A stretch of DNA of 32,148 nucleotides from an uncultured Lachnospiraceae bacterium (GTDB lineage Bacteria > Bacillota > Clostridia > Lachnospirales > Lachnospiraceae): positions 311,778 through 343,925 of the forward strand of contig CAJUTU010000001.1 in NCBI GenBank assembly GCA_910589385.1. The letters are read 5' to 3'. Position 1 is the stretch's first letter, and the number at the start of each line of letters is the position of its first letter. Positions 8,293 through 16,545 of the stretch are shown piece by piece. The translations under genes and the position numbers were made by a program. The notes under the pieces are model-generated. The model made no database searches. It was not told the DNA's origin and saw nothing but the letters and a program-made list of their open reading frames with translations.

Positions 8293-9402
8293 ATGAATGA
8301 AAAAACTATGAGGGGGAAACTGATTCGTTCTGGGAGAGAAAGCAACATTTTAGAGATCCATGATGCAAACAGCACTATTAATTCTTACTACGATATGTCC
8401 GCTACGATACAATTCACCCTGTCCTATTGCAGCGGACTTTCGGAAGACGATTTTTATAATGTACTGTCTGTATCCCCGGACAAGGACTATTTCTATTCGT
8501 CCTATATTGCATCGGATTTTCATGAATTCAATTCCCGTGCCCCGCATCAGCATGCTTTTTTTGAACTGGTGCTCGTCCTGAAAGGGAGTATCACACAACA
8601 GATGGAGAATAAAGACTATCTCTATCCTGCTGGCACCTGCTGCCTGATCAACCAGAATGTATTCCATGTGGAAAAATATATCGGAAAGGCCAGGGTACTT
8701 TTTATCGGCCTGTCTGTGGATTTCATCAGAGAATTGCAGGAATCCCACCGGACGGCTTACTACAAGGAAGAAACTGCTCTGGATAATTCCGTTCTGCGGT
8801 TCATGACTGACAATATTGAGTTAGAAAAAGGGAAAAATTATCTGGATTTTCTTCCGGTTTACCAGAACCGGAAAAATACTGCCATCCTGCACAAATTTGC
8901 CGACCGTCTGTTACAGACTATGATGTTTCCCACATTTGGCTCCACGTTTGTATTGAAAGGCCTGATCTGCCAGTTATTCTACTATCTGGATACCAAAGAA
9001 TATTATCACATCAGCAATGTAACTCTTAATTCCAGTTCCGACCTGCTTTTGTTCTCACGCATCGGACACCTCATGGAAGATACCGACGGGCGCATGTCCC
9101 GGTCAGATCTTGAGAAATCCCTCTGCTACAGCGGCAATTACATAAATGCGATCGTCAACAAATATACAGGCATGTGCCTCTATGATTATGGATTGACATT
9201 TACCATGAAAAAAGCTGCACATCTTCTGGCAGAAACAAAAAATTCTATCTCTGCCATCGAAGCACAGCTCGGACTGACAAACCGGACACACTTTTATAAA
9301 TTATTTCGGAAAAAATACGGGATGACCCCAGGAGAATACCGCAAGGAAATGCAGAAGCCTGACGCTGCCGGCCGTCCCTCGGCCGATTACCACGCTGTTT
9401 AG
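8293..9402 (+). CDS. AraC-family transcriptional regulator with cupin sensor domain
   Basis: A 369-residue regulator. I start it at ATG 8293 because AAAGGAG lies 5 nt upstream; the open frame continues back to 8155 but no ribosome binding site supports that. The N-terminal half contains a cupin-type ligand-binding fold (about 75-140, with PHQHAFFELVLVLKG typical of AraC sensors). The C-terminal about 100 residues hold two helix-turn-helix units, the first around SLCYSGNYINAIVNKYTG and the second around SAIEAQLGLTNRTHFYKLFR, ending with the family signature GMTPGEYRK. Divergent from the symporter-GH2 operon, so it is probably the sugar-responsive activator of that operon. A clear terminator follows. 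Confidence 0.93.
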   Translation: MNEKTMRGKLIRSGRESNILEIHDANSTINSYYDMSATIQFTLSYCSGLSEDDFYNVLSVSPDKDYFYSSYIASDFHEFNSRAPHQHAFFELVLVLKGSITQQMENKDYLYPAGTCCLINQNVFHVEKYIGKARVLFIGLSVDFIRELQESHRTAYYKEETALDNSVLRFMTDNIELEKGKNYLDFLPVYQNRKNTAILHKFADRLLQTMMFPTFGSTFVLKGLICQLFYYLDTKEYYHISNVTLNSSSDLLLFSRIGHLMEDTDGRMSRSDLEKSLCYSGNYINAIVNKYTGMCLYDYGLTFTMKKAAHLLAETKNSISAIEAQLGLTNRTHFYKLFRKKYGMTPGEYRKEMQKPDAAGRPSADYHAV

Positions 9403-9473
9403 CCGTTAAAGTTCATTCGTCAGCAGCCGCCATTGACACCAGATACGAACATGGATCATCATGAATAAAATCG

Positions 9474-9524
9474 TAAAGCCTCTGCTTGAAAGATATCCGA
9501 TCAAGACGGAGGCTTTACTTTTTT
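9474..9524 (+). terminator. Rho-independent terminator of the AraC regulator gene
   Basis: TAAAGCCTC (9474-9482) pairs with GAGGCTTTA (9509-9517) and CTTGA (9485-9489) with TCAAG (9501-9505) inside it, giving a long stem with a small internal loop, then C and a run of T. It lies 70 nt after the regulator's stop codon. Confidence 0.85.
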
Positions 9525-9568
9525 CATTTTTTATTGGAACACTCCCAGAGAATACTCTATTACATCTC

Positions 9569-9601
9569 TATCTGACGAAACTGTAACCGCATGGTCAGAT
9601 A
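9569..9601 (-). repeat. Inverted repeat spanning the fucO stop codon
   Basis: TATCTGAC (9569-9576) and GTCAGATA (9594-9601) are a perfect 8-bp inverted repeat with a 17-nt loop. The right arm contains the fucO stop codon (9595-9597). No T tract follows on the minus strand, so it resembles an mRNA 3' stabilising hairpin more than a terminator. Confidence 0.45.
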
Positions 9602-10743
9602 AGACTTTTATACAATGCCGTGATGTCTTTCACGCTCGTATCCTTGGGATTTCCCGGCCGGCAGGCATCATCGTAAGCCGACTGCGCCAGGAACGGGATA
9701 TCCTCCGCTTTGACGATCTCTTTTAGATCCTTCGGGATCCCTACGTCCTCCGAAAGCTTCTTTACCGCATCCACCGCTGCTTTCCTGTATTCTTCCTGGG
9801 ACATATTTTCCGTGCCTTCAACGCCCATTGCCTGTGCAATATATTTATACTTGTCCCCTGTTGCCTCTGCATTATACTCCATAACCGTAGGAAGGATGAT
9901 CGCATTTGCCACCCCATGAGGAGTATCATAAAGGGCTCCTAAAGGATGAGCCATGGAATGCACGATCCCAAGCCCTACATTTGAAAATCCCATACCGGCC
10001 ACATACTGTCCAAGAGCCATGTCCTCTCTTCCCTTCGGGTCATTCGCTACTGCCGCCCGCAAAGACCGGGAAATGATTTCGATCGCCTTTAAGTGGAACA
10101 TATCTGACAATTCCCATGCGCCTCCTGTAATATAGCCCTCAATTGCATGGGTCAGAGCGTCCATTCCTGTTGCTGCGGTCAGCCCTTTTGGCATAGAAGA
10201 CATCATATCCGGATCTACAAAAGCAACGACCGGAATGTCTTTTGGATCTACGCAGACCATCTTACGGTTCTTTTCTGCATCCGTGATGACATAATTGATC
10301 GTCACCTCCGCCGCTGTCCCCGCAGTCGTAGGAACCGCGAAAAGAGGAATGCTCTTTTTCGTCGTCGGCGCCACGCCCTCTAAACTTCTCACATCTGCAA
10401 AATCCGGATTGGCAATGATGATCCCGATTGCCTTAGCTGTATCCATGGAAGAGCCGCCGCCGATCGCGATCAGGTAATCTGCGCCTGAAGCCTTGAAAGC
10501 GGCAACTCCTGTCTGTACATTCTCAATGGTCGGGTTTGCCTTAATATCTGAATACACTTCATAGGTCAGGCCTGCTCCGTCCAGTACATCCAGCACCTTT
10601 TTCGTCACGCCGAATTTCAGAAGATCCGGGTCTGAGCATACAAATGCCTTTCCAAAACCGCGTCCCTTTGCCTCGGCAGCAATCTCCTTGACCGCACCCT
10701 GTCCATGATAAGAAGTCTCGTTTAATACAAATCTGTTTGCCAT
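9595..10743 (-). CDS. fucO: Lactaldehyde reductase / L-1,2-propanediol oxidoreductase (iron-dependent alcohol dehydrogenase)
   Basis: A 382-residue group III iron-dependent alcohol dehydrogenase. The ATG at 10743 is chosen because it begins MANRFVLNET, like E. coli FucO (MANRMILNET), and has AAGGAG upstream; the in-frame start 45 nt earlier lacks support. The NAD-binding loop reads AIGGGSSMDTAKAIG, and the metal site is seen in DALTHAIEGY and HSMAHPLGALYDTPHG. Stretches such as GYITGGAWELSD and QYVAGMGFSNVGLG are close to E. coli FucO. It interconverts L-lactaldehyde and 1,2-propanediol with NADH, the last step of anaerobic fucose or rhamnose breakdown. No fucose or rhamnose genes are nearby, and it appears to be a single-gene unit with its own promoter. 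A general alcohol dehydrogenase role is possible. Confidence 0.92.
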   Translation of the reverse strand: MANRFVLNETSYHGQGAVKEIAAEAKGRGFGKAFVCSDPDLLKFGVTKKVLDVLDGAGLTYEVYSDIKANPTIENVQTGVAAFKASGADYLIAIGGGSSMDTAKAIGIIIANPDFADVRSLEGVAPTTKKSIPLFAVPTTAGTAAEVTINYVITDAEKNRKMVCVDPKDIPVVAFVDPDMMSSMPKGLTAATGMDALTHAIEGYITGGAWELSDMFHLKAIEIISRSLRAAVANDPKGREDMALGQYVAGMGFSNVGLGIVHSMAHPLGALYDTPHGVANAIILPTVMEYNAEATGDKYKYIAQAMGVEGTENMSQEEYRKAAVDAVKKLSEDVGIPKDLKEIVKAEDIPFLAQSAYDDACRPGNPKDTSVKDITALYKSLI

Positions 10744-10778
10744 GTTGCTGCATCTCCTTTTTCTATAATATGGTATCC

Positions 10779-10807
10779 ATTTTAACACGCCATAAACCCA
10801 AAAACAA
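10779..10807 (-). promoter_or_regulatory. Candidate fucO promoter
   Basis: On the minus strand TTGTTT (10802-10807) and TAAAAT (10779-10784) are 17 nt apart, 36 nt ahead of the fucO ATG. The -10 is good and the -35 weak. It lies in the 99-nt gap after jetC, supporting separate transcription of fucO. Confidence 0.45.
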
Positions 10808-10842
10808 CGGGTTCCTACAAATTCACTGGCTTAATGCAGCGT

Positions 10843-13800
10843 TTACGGTTCATGGGACTGTGAACTGTGACGCATTTGCCCTCCTTCCATCATCTCCAGA
10901 TAATCCCCTTTATCGATATGCATCATAGAAATCTGATTCTGATGCCTGCGGAATCCATACACGCTGTCCACATTGCGGATCAGTGACTGCAGGCGTTCAT
11001 CCGGCACACAGACGATCAACTGCAGTTCCAGTTCTCTCGCATAGCGCAGGCACACCTCGCTGCGCTCCTTGTCCATCTTGGAAAATGCCTCATCTAAAAG
11101 CACCAGACGGATTTTGGAATCCCGGTTGCTCTGCTGCATGTAAAGCATGGCAAATCCGGCTAAAAGCGCCACATACTTGGGGTTCTGGCCTTCCCCGCCG
11201 GAATCTCTTCCCGCCATTTCATCCACTGCATTTTTCTTTACGTTGCCTTGCGGATCTTCGACCCGCTCATACATGCTGAAAGTAAGATAATTGCGGTAGT
11301 CTGCATACCGTTCCATTTCCTGTCTGTGAAGAGACAGCTTTTCTCCGTCCGCGCCTCTCGGCGGCATAAATTTCTCTGTAAGTCTCTCAATCTGCGGTTC
11401 GTATTTTTCAAAAAAGGAATCTTCCCCGAGACTAAGCTGCCCTTCAAAGCCGTCATTGTCCAGCACCTTGCTGTCAAGCTCCGGCGCCATCAGCATTTCA
11501 TAAAACTGTCCATTCTCATTCTCAGCCGGAAGAATGTCAATCTGATAGGTGCTGTCCGAAAACCGGATCCTGGACAGCATCCGGTTGATTTCCCGTTTGT
11601 GGCGGTATGCAGCCTTGATCTCACCGTGGATCGTCGCGATCACATTTTCCCGAAGGGACCGGTAGACCCGGCGGTACTGCTGCTCAAATTCCTCTTTATA
11701 CTTTGGCTCATAATCCTGCTTCAGTTCCTCCAGAAGTTGATCATACACGTCGTTTTCATGCTCTACTCCGGTAAACCCATAGGCCGGATATTCCCGGTTA
11801 AACCGGTTACGCGCCAGAATCCTCTGCTCTTCCATCTGGCTTTCCTTCTCCGCAAGCTGAATGGATAATTCATGCTGTTTTCTCCGATAAGAAGCCTCTG
11901 CCTGCACTCCTAAATTTTCCCTGACCTCTGCGAGCAAGGCTTCATCCGGCCTGAATCCTTCCTGCAATAGAGAAAGCTTTTCCTGAAAATCCCTAAGCTC
12001 CTTTTCTGCCGCGCGGCAGTCTCCTTCACGTCTGATCCGTTCTCGGTTGACCTGCTCCTGCTCTCCGGCAAGTTCTGCAATATCCTGCTCCAGCGTTTCT
12101 CTTCTTTCCTTTAGCTGGGCAGTCAGCGTTCCGTCAGAAAGCTTCTGTAGTTCCTTTGCAAGCTGGTTCTGCTTCTCCAGATAAGTCTCCAGCTCTTTTG
12201 AGGCCTGTGATAACTGCATAAGCTGTTTAGTATCCTGATTCAGCTGCTCAAACCTTTGGGCCCGGTTCAGATTTTCCCGTGTCTGGATATCCGCGATCTG
12301 CCTCTGTTCCAGATCGTAGATTTCCTCCTCCAGTTCCCTAAGCCTTGCCTTGGACACCTTTGTCCCTATACAGGCATAACGAATGTAATCATCTTCCCGC
12401 AAATGCCGGAAAATATAATTGCTGTAGGAATAGCAGTCCGGCGTCACCCCGTCCCGTACTGCATGGAGTTCTTCCACCGTCTCACATTGGCAGATCCTTC
12501 CCAGATACCGCTTCAGACACAGATCCACATATGGCTCACCGGCTCTCACTGCCTCATATAAAGTTCCGGATTCTGCCCTCGGAGAATCTCTCTTAATAGC
12601 CGCTGTATTGATCAAGTCTACATCTTCATATTCTTTTCGCTTCATCCTGCGGAAAATCCTTGCGGCATCCAGAGCGTACTGAGGTTCGGTCACAAGGCTG
12701 TGCTTGATGCGGCCCATTCTTCCTTCAATGGCATTTTTCCACTTTTCATCAACAATGTCAAACAGATCGCCAAAGATTTCCACACGGATCGTCCGCCCAT
12801 ACTGGCTGGACAGTTCGCTTTGCAGCTGCGCTCTGGCGCTTTTCAGCGCTTTCCGGTAAGGCTTTCGGTCATTTTTGAGATCCTCCGCCATCTCCTTTTT
12901 CTCATCCAGTTCTTTCGCCGTGCTGCGGATGTTGTCGTTTAGATCTGCAAGCTCTTCCCCTATCATTTCCAGTGCACTTTGGATCCCTCCCCACAGCTTA
13001 TCCAGAACCTGCTCTGAAACATCTCCTTCTATGATCTCTTCCAGACACTGCAGGGCAGGATTGCTCATATAACCACTGATGTCCTCATCCATCTCCCATT
13101 CTTTCAGGCCATGAAGGATTTCCCTCCACTGTCTGGAATTCCCCTGGAGAAGGAGAATGGTTGTTTTCAGTTCCTCCATTTCCCTCTTTTTCATACCGTA
13201 ATCGCTGGAATGCAGTTCTGCCTTTACCTCAATTAATTCCTCTGTCTTCTCTTTCTTATCTGCATCCAGAATTCCATATCGTTCTTCTAATCCGGAAATC
13301 TTCGCCGAAATCTCAACCAGATCTGCTTTTTTTGCCTCCAGCCGGATCTTGCAGCTCTCTATATCCACAATCCGCAGGATGGTTTCCGCGCGCAGCTTGT
13401 CCGCTTTGACCCGTACCAGTTCCCGGTTCGCATGGAATACTTCATCCAAAATTTCAATCCGGTGTTCCAGATCGTCGATCCTTTCCTTAATCTCACGGTA
13501 AGCTCCCAACTGGCTGCTGAGTGTTGACACCGTATCTTCCTTGCTTTTTGGAAACATATAATCCTTGATAAACTGTCCGGTCCCGTCCGCCATCCGAAGT
13601 GCGATCGCACTTTTTTCCATAGTCATAAGACGTCCCGGGTCAATGTACCCGAAAATAGAGTCATATAATGTATTCAGATAAGCCTCCCTGGAAGAATAGA
13701 TCCTGTTCACTTCCACCCTTCCCCTGTTATCCTCTGAGCGGCTGCGAATCTCAATCAGCTTTTTCAGCTGCGCCGTAGTATAAGGAATGTTTTTTTCTGT

Positions 13801-14232
13801 CAGATATCCATCCTCTGGTATGGGGCCCGAATGGCTGAAAAAATGATATTTCCTCAGTTCCGTATCCTGCCGCCCCACCTCAAAAACAGCGCCGATACAA
13901 GTGGTAACACGGCTTCCCGTGTCTGTGATCTCGAGTACGATCTCTGAGCAGAAATCCATATTTTCACGGTTGGCAGTTCCATCCTTCTGCGCTCCGCGCA
14001 GGTAACTGAGCACACTTCTTTTGTTTTTCGCATCATCTGCCGCTTTATTTAAAAAAGCAGCCGCTACGCTGCCGTATAGGATCACCTGGATGGCATCCAT
14101 CACTGTAGATTTTCCCGAGCCGCTCTTACCGCTGAACAGATTTACATATTCGTGGAATTCCATCACCTTATGGCTGATGCCGCCCCAATTATTGAGCAGC
14201 ATCCGCCGGAATAATTTCTTTGATTGCTTCAT
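10843..14232 (-). CDS. jetC: JetC-like SMC-type ATPase of a Wadjet-like defence system
   Basis: An 1129-residue SMC/MukB-like ATPase. The N-terminus has Walker A GKSGSGKST at residues 35-43. Long coiled-coil-forming, Glu/Lys/Leu-rich stretches (about 230-480 and 640-880) flank a central hinge-like region. The C-terminal head carries a signature-like SGGEGQ, Walker B LVLLDEAF and a following SKMD D-loop. In Wadjet, JetC dimers with JetA and JetB form a DNA loop extruder that recognises small circular DNA. The ATG at 14232 overlaps jetB by 44 nt, indicating translational coupling, with AGGAG about 11 nt upstream. The next gene, fucO, is unrelated, and no jetD follows. An uncharacterised SbcC-like ATPase is the alternative, but the jetA and jetB neighbours argue against it. 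Confidence 0.9.
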   Translation of the reverse strand: MKQSKKLFRRMLLNNWGGISHKVMEFHEYVNLFSGKSGSGKSTVMDAIQVILYGSVAAAFLNKAADDAKNKRSVLSYLRGAQKDGTANRENMDFCSEIVLEITDTGSRVTTCIGAVFEVGRQDTELRKYHFFSHSGPIPEDGYLTEKNIPYTTAQLKKLIEIRSRSEDNRGRVEVNRIYSSREAYLNTLYDSIFGYIDPGRLMTMEKSAIALRMADGTGQFIKDYMFPKSKEDTVSTLSSQLGAYREIKERIDDLEHRIEILDEVFHANRELVRVKADKLRAETILRIVDIESCKIRLEAKKADLVEISAKISGLEERYGILDADKKEKTEELIEVKAELHSSDYGMKKREMEELKTTILLLQGNSRQWREILHGLKEWEMDEDISGYMSNPALQCLEEIIEGDVSEQVLDKLWGGIQSALEMIGEELADLNDNIRSTAKELDEKKEMAEDLKNDRKPYRKALKSARAQLQSELSSQYGRTIRVEIFGDLFDIVDEKWKNAIEGRMGRIKHSLVTEPQYALDAARIFRRMKRKEYEDVDLINTAAIKRDSPRAESGTLYEAVRAGEPYVDLCLKRYLGRICQCETVEELHAVRDGVTPDCYSYSNYIFRHLREDDYIRYACIGTKVSKARLRELEEEIYDLEQRQIADIQTRENLNRAQRFEQLNQDTKQLMQLSQASKELETYLEKQNQLAKELQKLSDGTLTAQLKERRETLEQDIAELAGEQEQVNRERIRREGDCRAAEKELRDFQEKLSLLQEGFRPDEALLAEVRENLGVQAEASYRRKQHELSIQLAEKESQMEEQRILARNRFNREYPAYGFTGVEHENDVYDQLLEELKQDYEPKYKEEFEQQYRRVYRSLRENVIATIHGEIKAAYRHKREINRMLSRIRFSDSTYQIDILPAENENGQFYEMLMAPELDSKVLDNDGFEGQLSLGEDSFFEKYEPQIERLTEKFMPPRGADGEKLSLHRQEMERYADYRNYLTFSMYERVEDPQGNVKKNAVDEMAGRDSGGEGQNPKYVALLAGFAMLYMQQSNRDSKIRLVLLDEAFSKMDKERSEVCLRYARELELQLIVCVPDERLQSLIRNVDSVYGFRRHQNQISMMHIDKGDYLEMMEGGQMRHSSQSHEP

Positions 14233-14827
14233 CCTCGGCTATCTCCTCCCTGTACTCCTCTATCATCTGGTTCATATCCGCCGCACTCACATAGAGAAGA
14301 ATTGTACTGTATAAATAAATCGGAGTTTCATCCTTCACGTCCCGGACTGAGCCAGGAAGTTCGATCATCTGATGCCTGTTCATCAGATACAGAGTGTCCC
14401 GCCATTCTGCGGTGGTCAGTTTCCGATCCAAAAGTCCGGTATTCGCTCCATATTCCCGGATTTCCTTCAGGTTCGTAACCGTTGCATGAAGCCCTTCTCC
14501 CAAAATCTTGTCCCGGTAGATCATCCTTACAAGCAGGATGATCATGGTCGTTGTCTGGCTGATTTTTTCCGTCTCTGCGCCTTCCCCTTTCAGCCGAAAA
14601 ATATGCTCCTGCGGGTCGTGCTCCAATTCACACCCCAGCACCGAAAGATAATTTTCAATAAATTCCCTGTGGCGGATACAGGTCTCATAGTCCGGATTAT
14701 CACGGGGAGCCAGCGTCACAGGGTCATACCGCATCTGTAAAATACAGGTCTGCCTAAATAACCTTGAAATCGTTTTTTTCAAGTTTTCCGCCTCAGCCAT
14801 GGATAACTCTTCCATATATGTAATCAT
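14189..14827 (-). CDS. jetB: JetB-like (DUF4194) subunit of a Wadjet-like system
   Basis: A 212-residue soluble, acidic protein. I choose ATG 14827 (MITYMEELSM) with AAGGA 8 nt upstream, rather than the TTG two codons earlier. The central part (RHREFIENYLSVLGCELEHD, then HIFRLKG and a TTTMIILLVRMIYRDK helix) fits the DUF4194/MukE-like winged-helix fold of JetB, recognised by length, pattern and position rather than by a catalytic motif. JetB is the non-SMC (kite-type) subunit bridging JetA and the JetC ATPase. It lies 49 nt after jetA and overlaps jetC by 44 nt. The C-terminus is strongly acidic (EEYREEIAEDEAIKE). Confidence 0.85.
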   Translation of the reverse strand: MITYMEELSMAEAENLKKTISRLFRQTCILQMRYDPVTLAPRDNPDYETCIRHREFIENYLSVLGCELEHDPQEHIFRLKGEGAETEKISQTTTMIILLVRMIYRDKILGEGLHATVTNLKEIREYGANTGLLDRKLTTAEWRDTLYLMNRHQMIELPGSVRDVKDETPIYLYSTILLYVSAADMNQMIEEYREEIAEDEAIKEIIPADAAQ

Positions 14828-14876
14828 CGTCAAGTTCCTTTCTGTATATACATTTGACTTGCCAGAGACTGATTTT

Positions 14877-16187
14877 TCATTTCCGGATCGTCAATTTTGA
14901 AAATCGTATACCGTCCTGCCCCTCCAGATCCTGTCCTATCGTAATCTGCCTGGAATCTTCTGCAATCTCCACCGCATCCTGCCATACAAAAAATAATTTT
15001 TCCAAATCTTCCATAGAATGTACTGTATCCCCGGTTACCGTAAAGATCCCGTCCTTCTCGTTTTCTCTGTAGAATTCCATAATTTCCTGTCTGGTATATA
15101 GAGGTTTCAGCACAAACTCATTTAATTCCTCCTGCTTAGCGGACGGAATCACAGCCTGAGGAGTAAATTCCGCTTTCTCTATATTCCTGCGCCTTGACAG
15201 ACTCTGCCCTGTTATCACCCTGAAAGGTTCTGTCAGATGCATCCGGTCCGAAAGTTTTTCCAGGATTTCCTGGCTGTTTTTACTCTTATTCAGAAGCTTT
15301 ACCAATGCTGCCGCAGGGTCCTCCTCCACAGCGCCCTCCATTAAAATGTAGCGGATCCTTGCCGCTGCCCGGCCGGCAAACAATGTTTTCTGCGCGATCA
15401 GTTTATTATACCTGCGCTCAATGGCATCAAATTCCCGTTCGATCTGGCAAATGATATCTATTGCCTCATCCCTGCCCTCATTCTCGCTCAGGTTCTGGTC
15501 GATCAGTTCCTTGACCGCCTCCTTATAGCGGTAAAAGCTGTCTGTTGTGGTAAGGATCGCATATTTCTTACTTTCGTTGTTATTCATTTCCTTTACCAGC
15601 ACTTCCTGGATGCCAAGGAAACTTCTCTGCCTGGACAGCTCGTCAAAATATCCCCTCATTCCCTCCTGCATATTCGAAAGCATCTGCAGCAGGGAACGAG
15701 AAGCGGCAAGAGCGCTTTTCAAGATCTCATTATTCTTTTCCTTATCAGAACTGTAAGTATATAGGTAACTGTAAACAGCCAGCACGCTCTCCCTCTCCCG
15801 GGTATCGTCCTCGCTGTACAGGCGGCGGAACAGTTCTACAAACAACTGGCTGTATTCCGGAAAGGACACCACATAGCTGTCCAGTGCCTCGTCATAATCA
15901 CGTTTCAGCCATCCCCAGTCCTCCAGATGCTTCAGACAGATGGATGCCATATTGCTCCTGGTCAGAAGCTCCCCTTCCTCATCAAACTGCTCCTCGCTCC
16001 AGGCAACCGTCTCCGCTGCGATCTGCTCATTCATGACCATGCAGCACTCCCGTTCCGTAAGGCCGAGCAGAGAATAAGACCTGCCGGATTCTTCGTAGAT
16101 CGCCACGAGAAACCGCTGGTAGTAATCCATATATTTACTTGCAAATAGCTTATAAAATTCTCTTGGTATCTTGCTGTTCAAATTCAT
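14877..16187 (-). CDS. jetA: JetA-like kleisin-type subunit (type III Wadjet, DUF5716-like)
   Basis: A 436-residue soluble, mostly helical protein. ATG 16187 (MNLNSKIPREFYKLFASKYM) is chosen because AAGGAG lies 6 nt upstream; the GTG at 16205 is the alternative. An N-terminal winged-helix-like region (about 1-115, with LKHLEDWGWLKRDYDE) is followed by long helices (about 120-290) and a C-terminal domain (about 340-436). The arrangement resembles MukF/MksF-type kleisins, and the N-terminal sequence matches what I know of the JetA family of type III Wadjet rather than DUF3375 of type I. It is the first recognised gene of the jetABC set, 10 nt downstream of a 52-codon ORF. Subtype assignment is from recall of the family and is less certain than the Wadjet call. 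Confidence 0.82.
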   Translation of the reverse strand: MNLNSKIPREFYKLFASKYMDYYQRFLVAIYEESGRSYSLLGLTERECCMVMNEQIAAETVAWSEEQFDEEGELLTRSNMASICLKHLEDWGWLKRDYDEALDSYVVSFPEYSQLFVELFRRLYSEDDTRERESVLAVYSYLYTYSSDKEKNNEILKSALAASRSLLQMLSNMQEGMRGYFDELSRQRSFLGIQEVLVKEMNNNESKKYAILTTTDSFYRYKEAVKELIDQNLSENEGRDEAIDIICQIEREFDAIERRYNKLIAQKTLFAGRAAARIRYILMEGAVEEDPAAALVKLLNKSKNSQEILEKLSDRMHLTEPFRVITGQSLSRRRNIEKAEFTPQAVIPSAKQEELNEFVLKPLYTRQEIMEFYRENEKDGIFTVTGDTVHSMEDLEKLFFVWQDAVEIAEDSRQITIGQDLEGQDGIRFSKLTIRK

Positions 16188-16197
16188 AATGCTCTCC

Positions 16198-16356
16198 TTA
16201 GACACCAGACAAAATTTTCTGTATCAGGGAAAAGACATCCTTTTGCTTTAACGGGTGAATATGGTTTACATTTTCATACTGCACATCAGATACCACTTCA
16301 AAATCCCACAAATGTTCCCCTTTATGAGAAATAAATGAATCCACATTGGTGTTCAT
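16198..16356 (-). CDS. Small ORF (52 aa) leading the jet operon, function unknown
   Basis: A complete ORF begins ATG 16356 (MNTNVDSFISHKGEHLWDFE) and ends TAA at 16198, ten nt before the jetA ATG, so it would be the first gene of the jet transcript. AGGAAAGGA lies upstream, but at about 13 nt from the ATG. I do not recognise the family. The end (NHIHPLKQKDVFSLIQKI) vaguely recalls the segment before the core of some clostridial nucleotidyltransferases, which would make it a truncated remnant; this is a weak impression. It shows no jetD (TOPRIM) motif. It could also be a leader peptide or a non-coding leader. Confidence 0.45.
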   Translation of the reverse strand: MNTNVDSFISHKGEHLWDFEVVSDVQYENVNHIHPLKQKDVFSLIQKILSGV

Positions 16357-16394
16357 AGCTTTTTTTAGTTCCTTTCCTCAATTATAGTTATTAA

Positions 16395-16447
16395 ATCATA
16401 AATCATCCATTGGTGCAAGTGAAAGAGTTATTTGGCAGTATGCCAAA
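16395..16447 (-). promoter_or_regulatory. Candidate jet operon promoter with upstream palindrome
   Basis: On the minus strand TTCACT (16418-16423) and TATGAT (16395-16400) are 17 nt apart, and a TATAAT lies slightly further downstream. Just upstream of the -35, TTTGGCA (16431-16437) and TGCCAAA (16441-16447) form a perfect 7-bp inverted repeat with a 3-nt centre. Its position suits an operator or activator site; no binding protein can be named. Confidence 0.45.
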
Positions 16448-16461
16448 AAAGAACTGTTTTA

Positions 16462-16524
16462 CAAAGAAAAAGAAAAAGGCACCTTGCGAAACGGCAGTCC
16501 CATACACGTTTCCACGGAGCCTTT
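16462..16524 (-). terminator. Terminator of the alpha-galactoside operon after the GH3 gene
   Basis: On the minus strand AAAGGC and GCCTTT (outer arms, 16519-16524 and 16475-16480) plus inner GAAACG and CGTTTC form a two-part stem, followed by a T-rich tail at 16462-16474. It lies about 20 nt after the GH3 stop codon and separates the operon from the jet genes. Confidence 0.75.
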
Positions 16525-16545
16525 ATCAAACTGCATCCTGCTTTT

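Noticed and set aside
11248..11868. 206-codon plus-strand ORF
   Set aside because: Antisense shadow of the jetC coiled-coil/head region; no family features.
16198..16356. Small ORF as a jetD remnant
   Set aside because: No TOPRIM-type motif or other JetD feature visible in the 52 residues, so kept as unknown.
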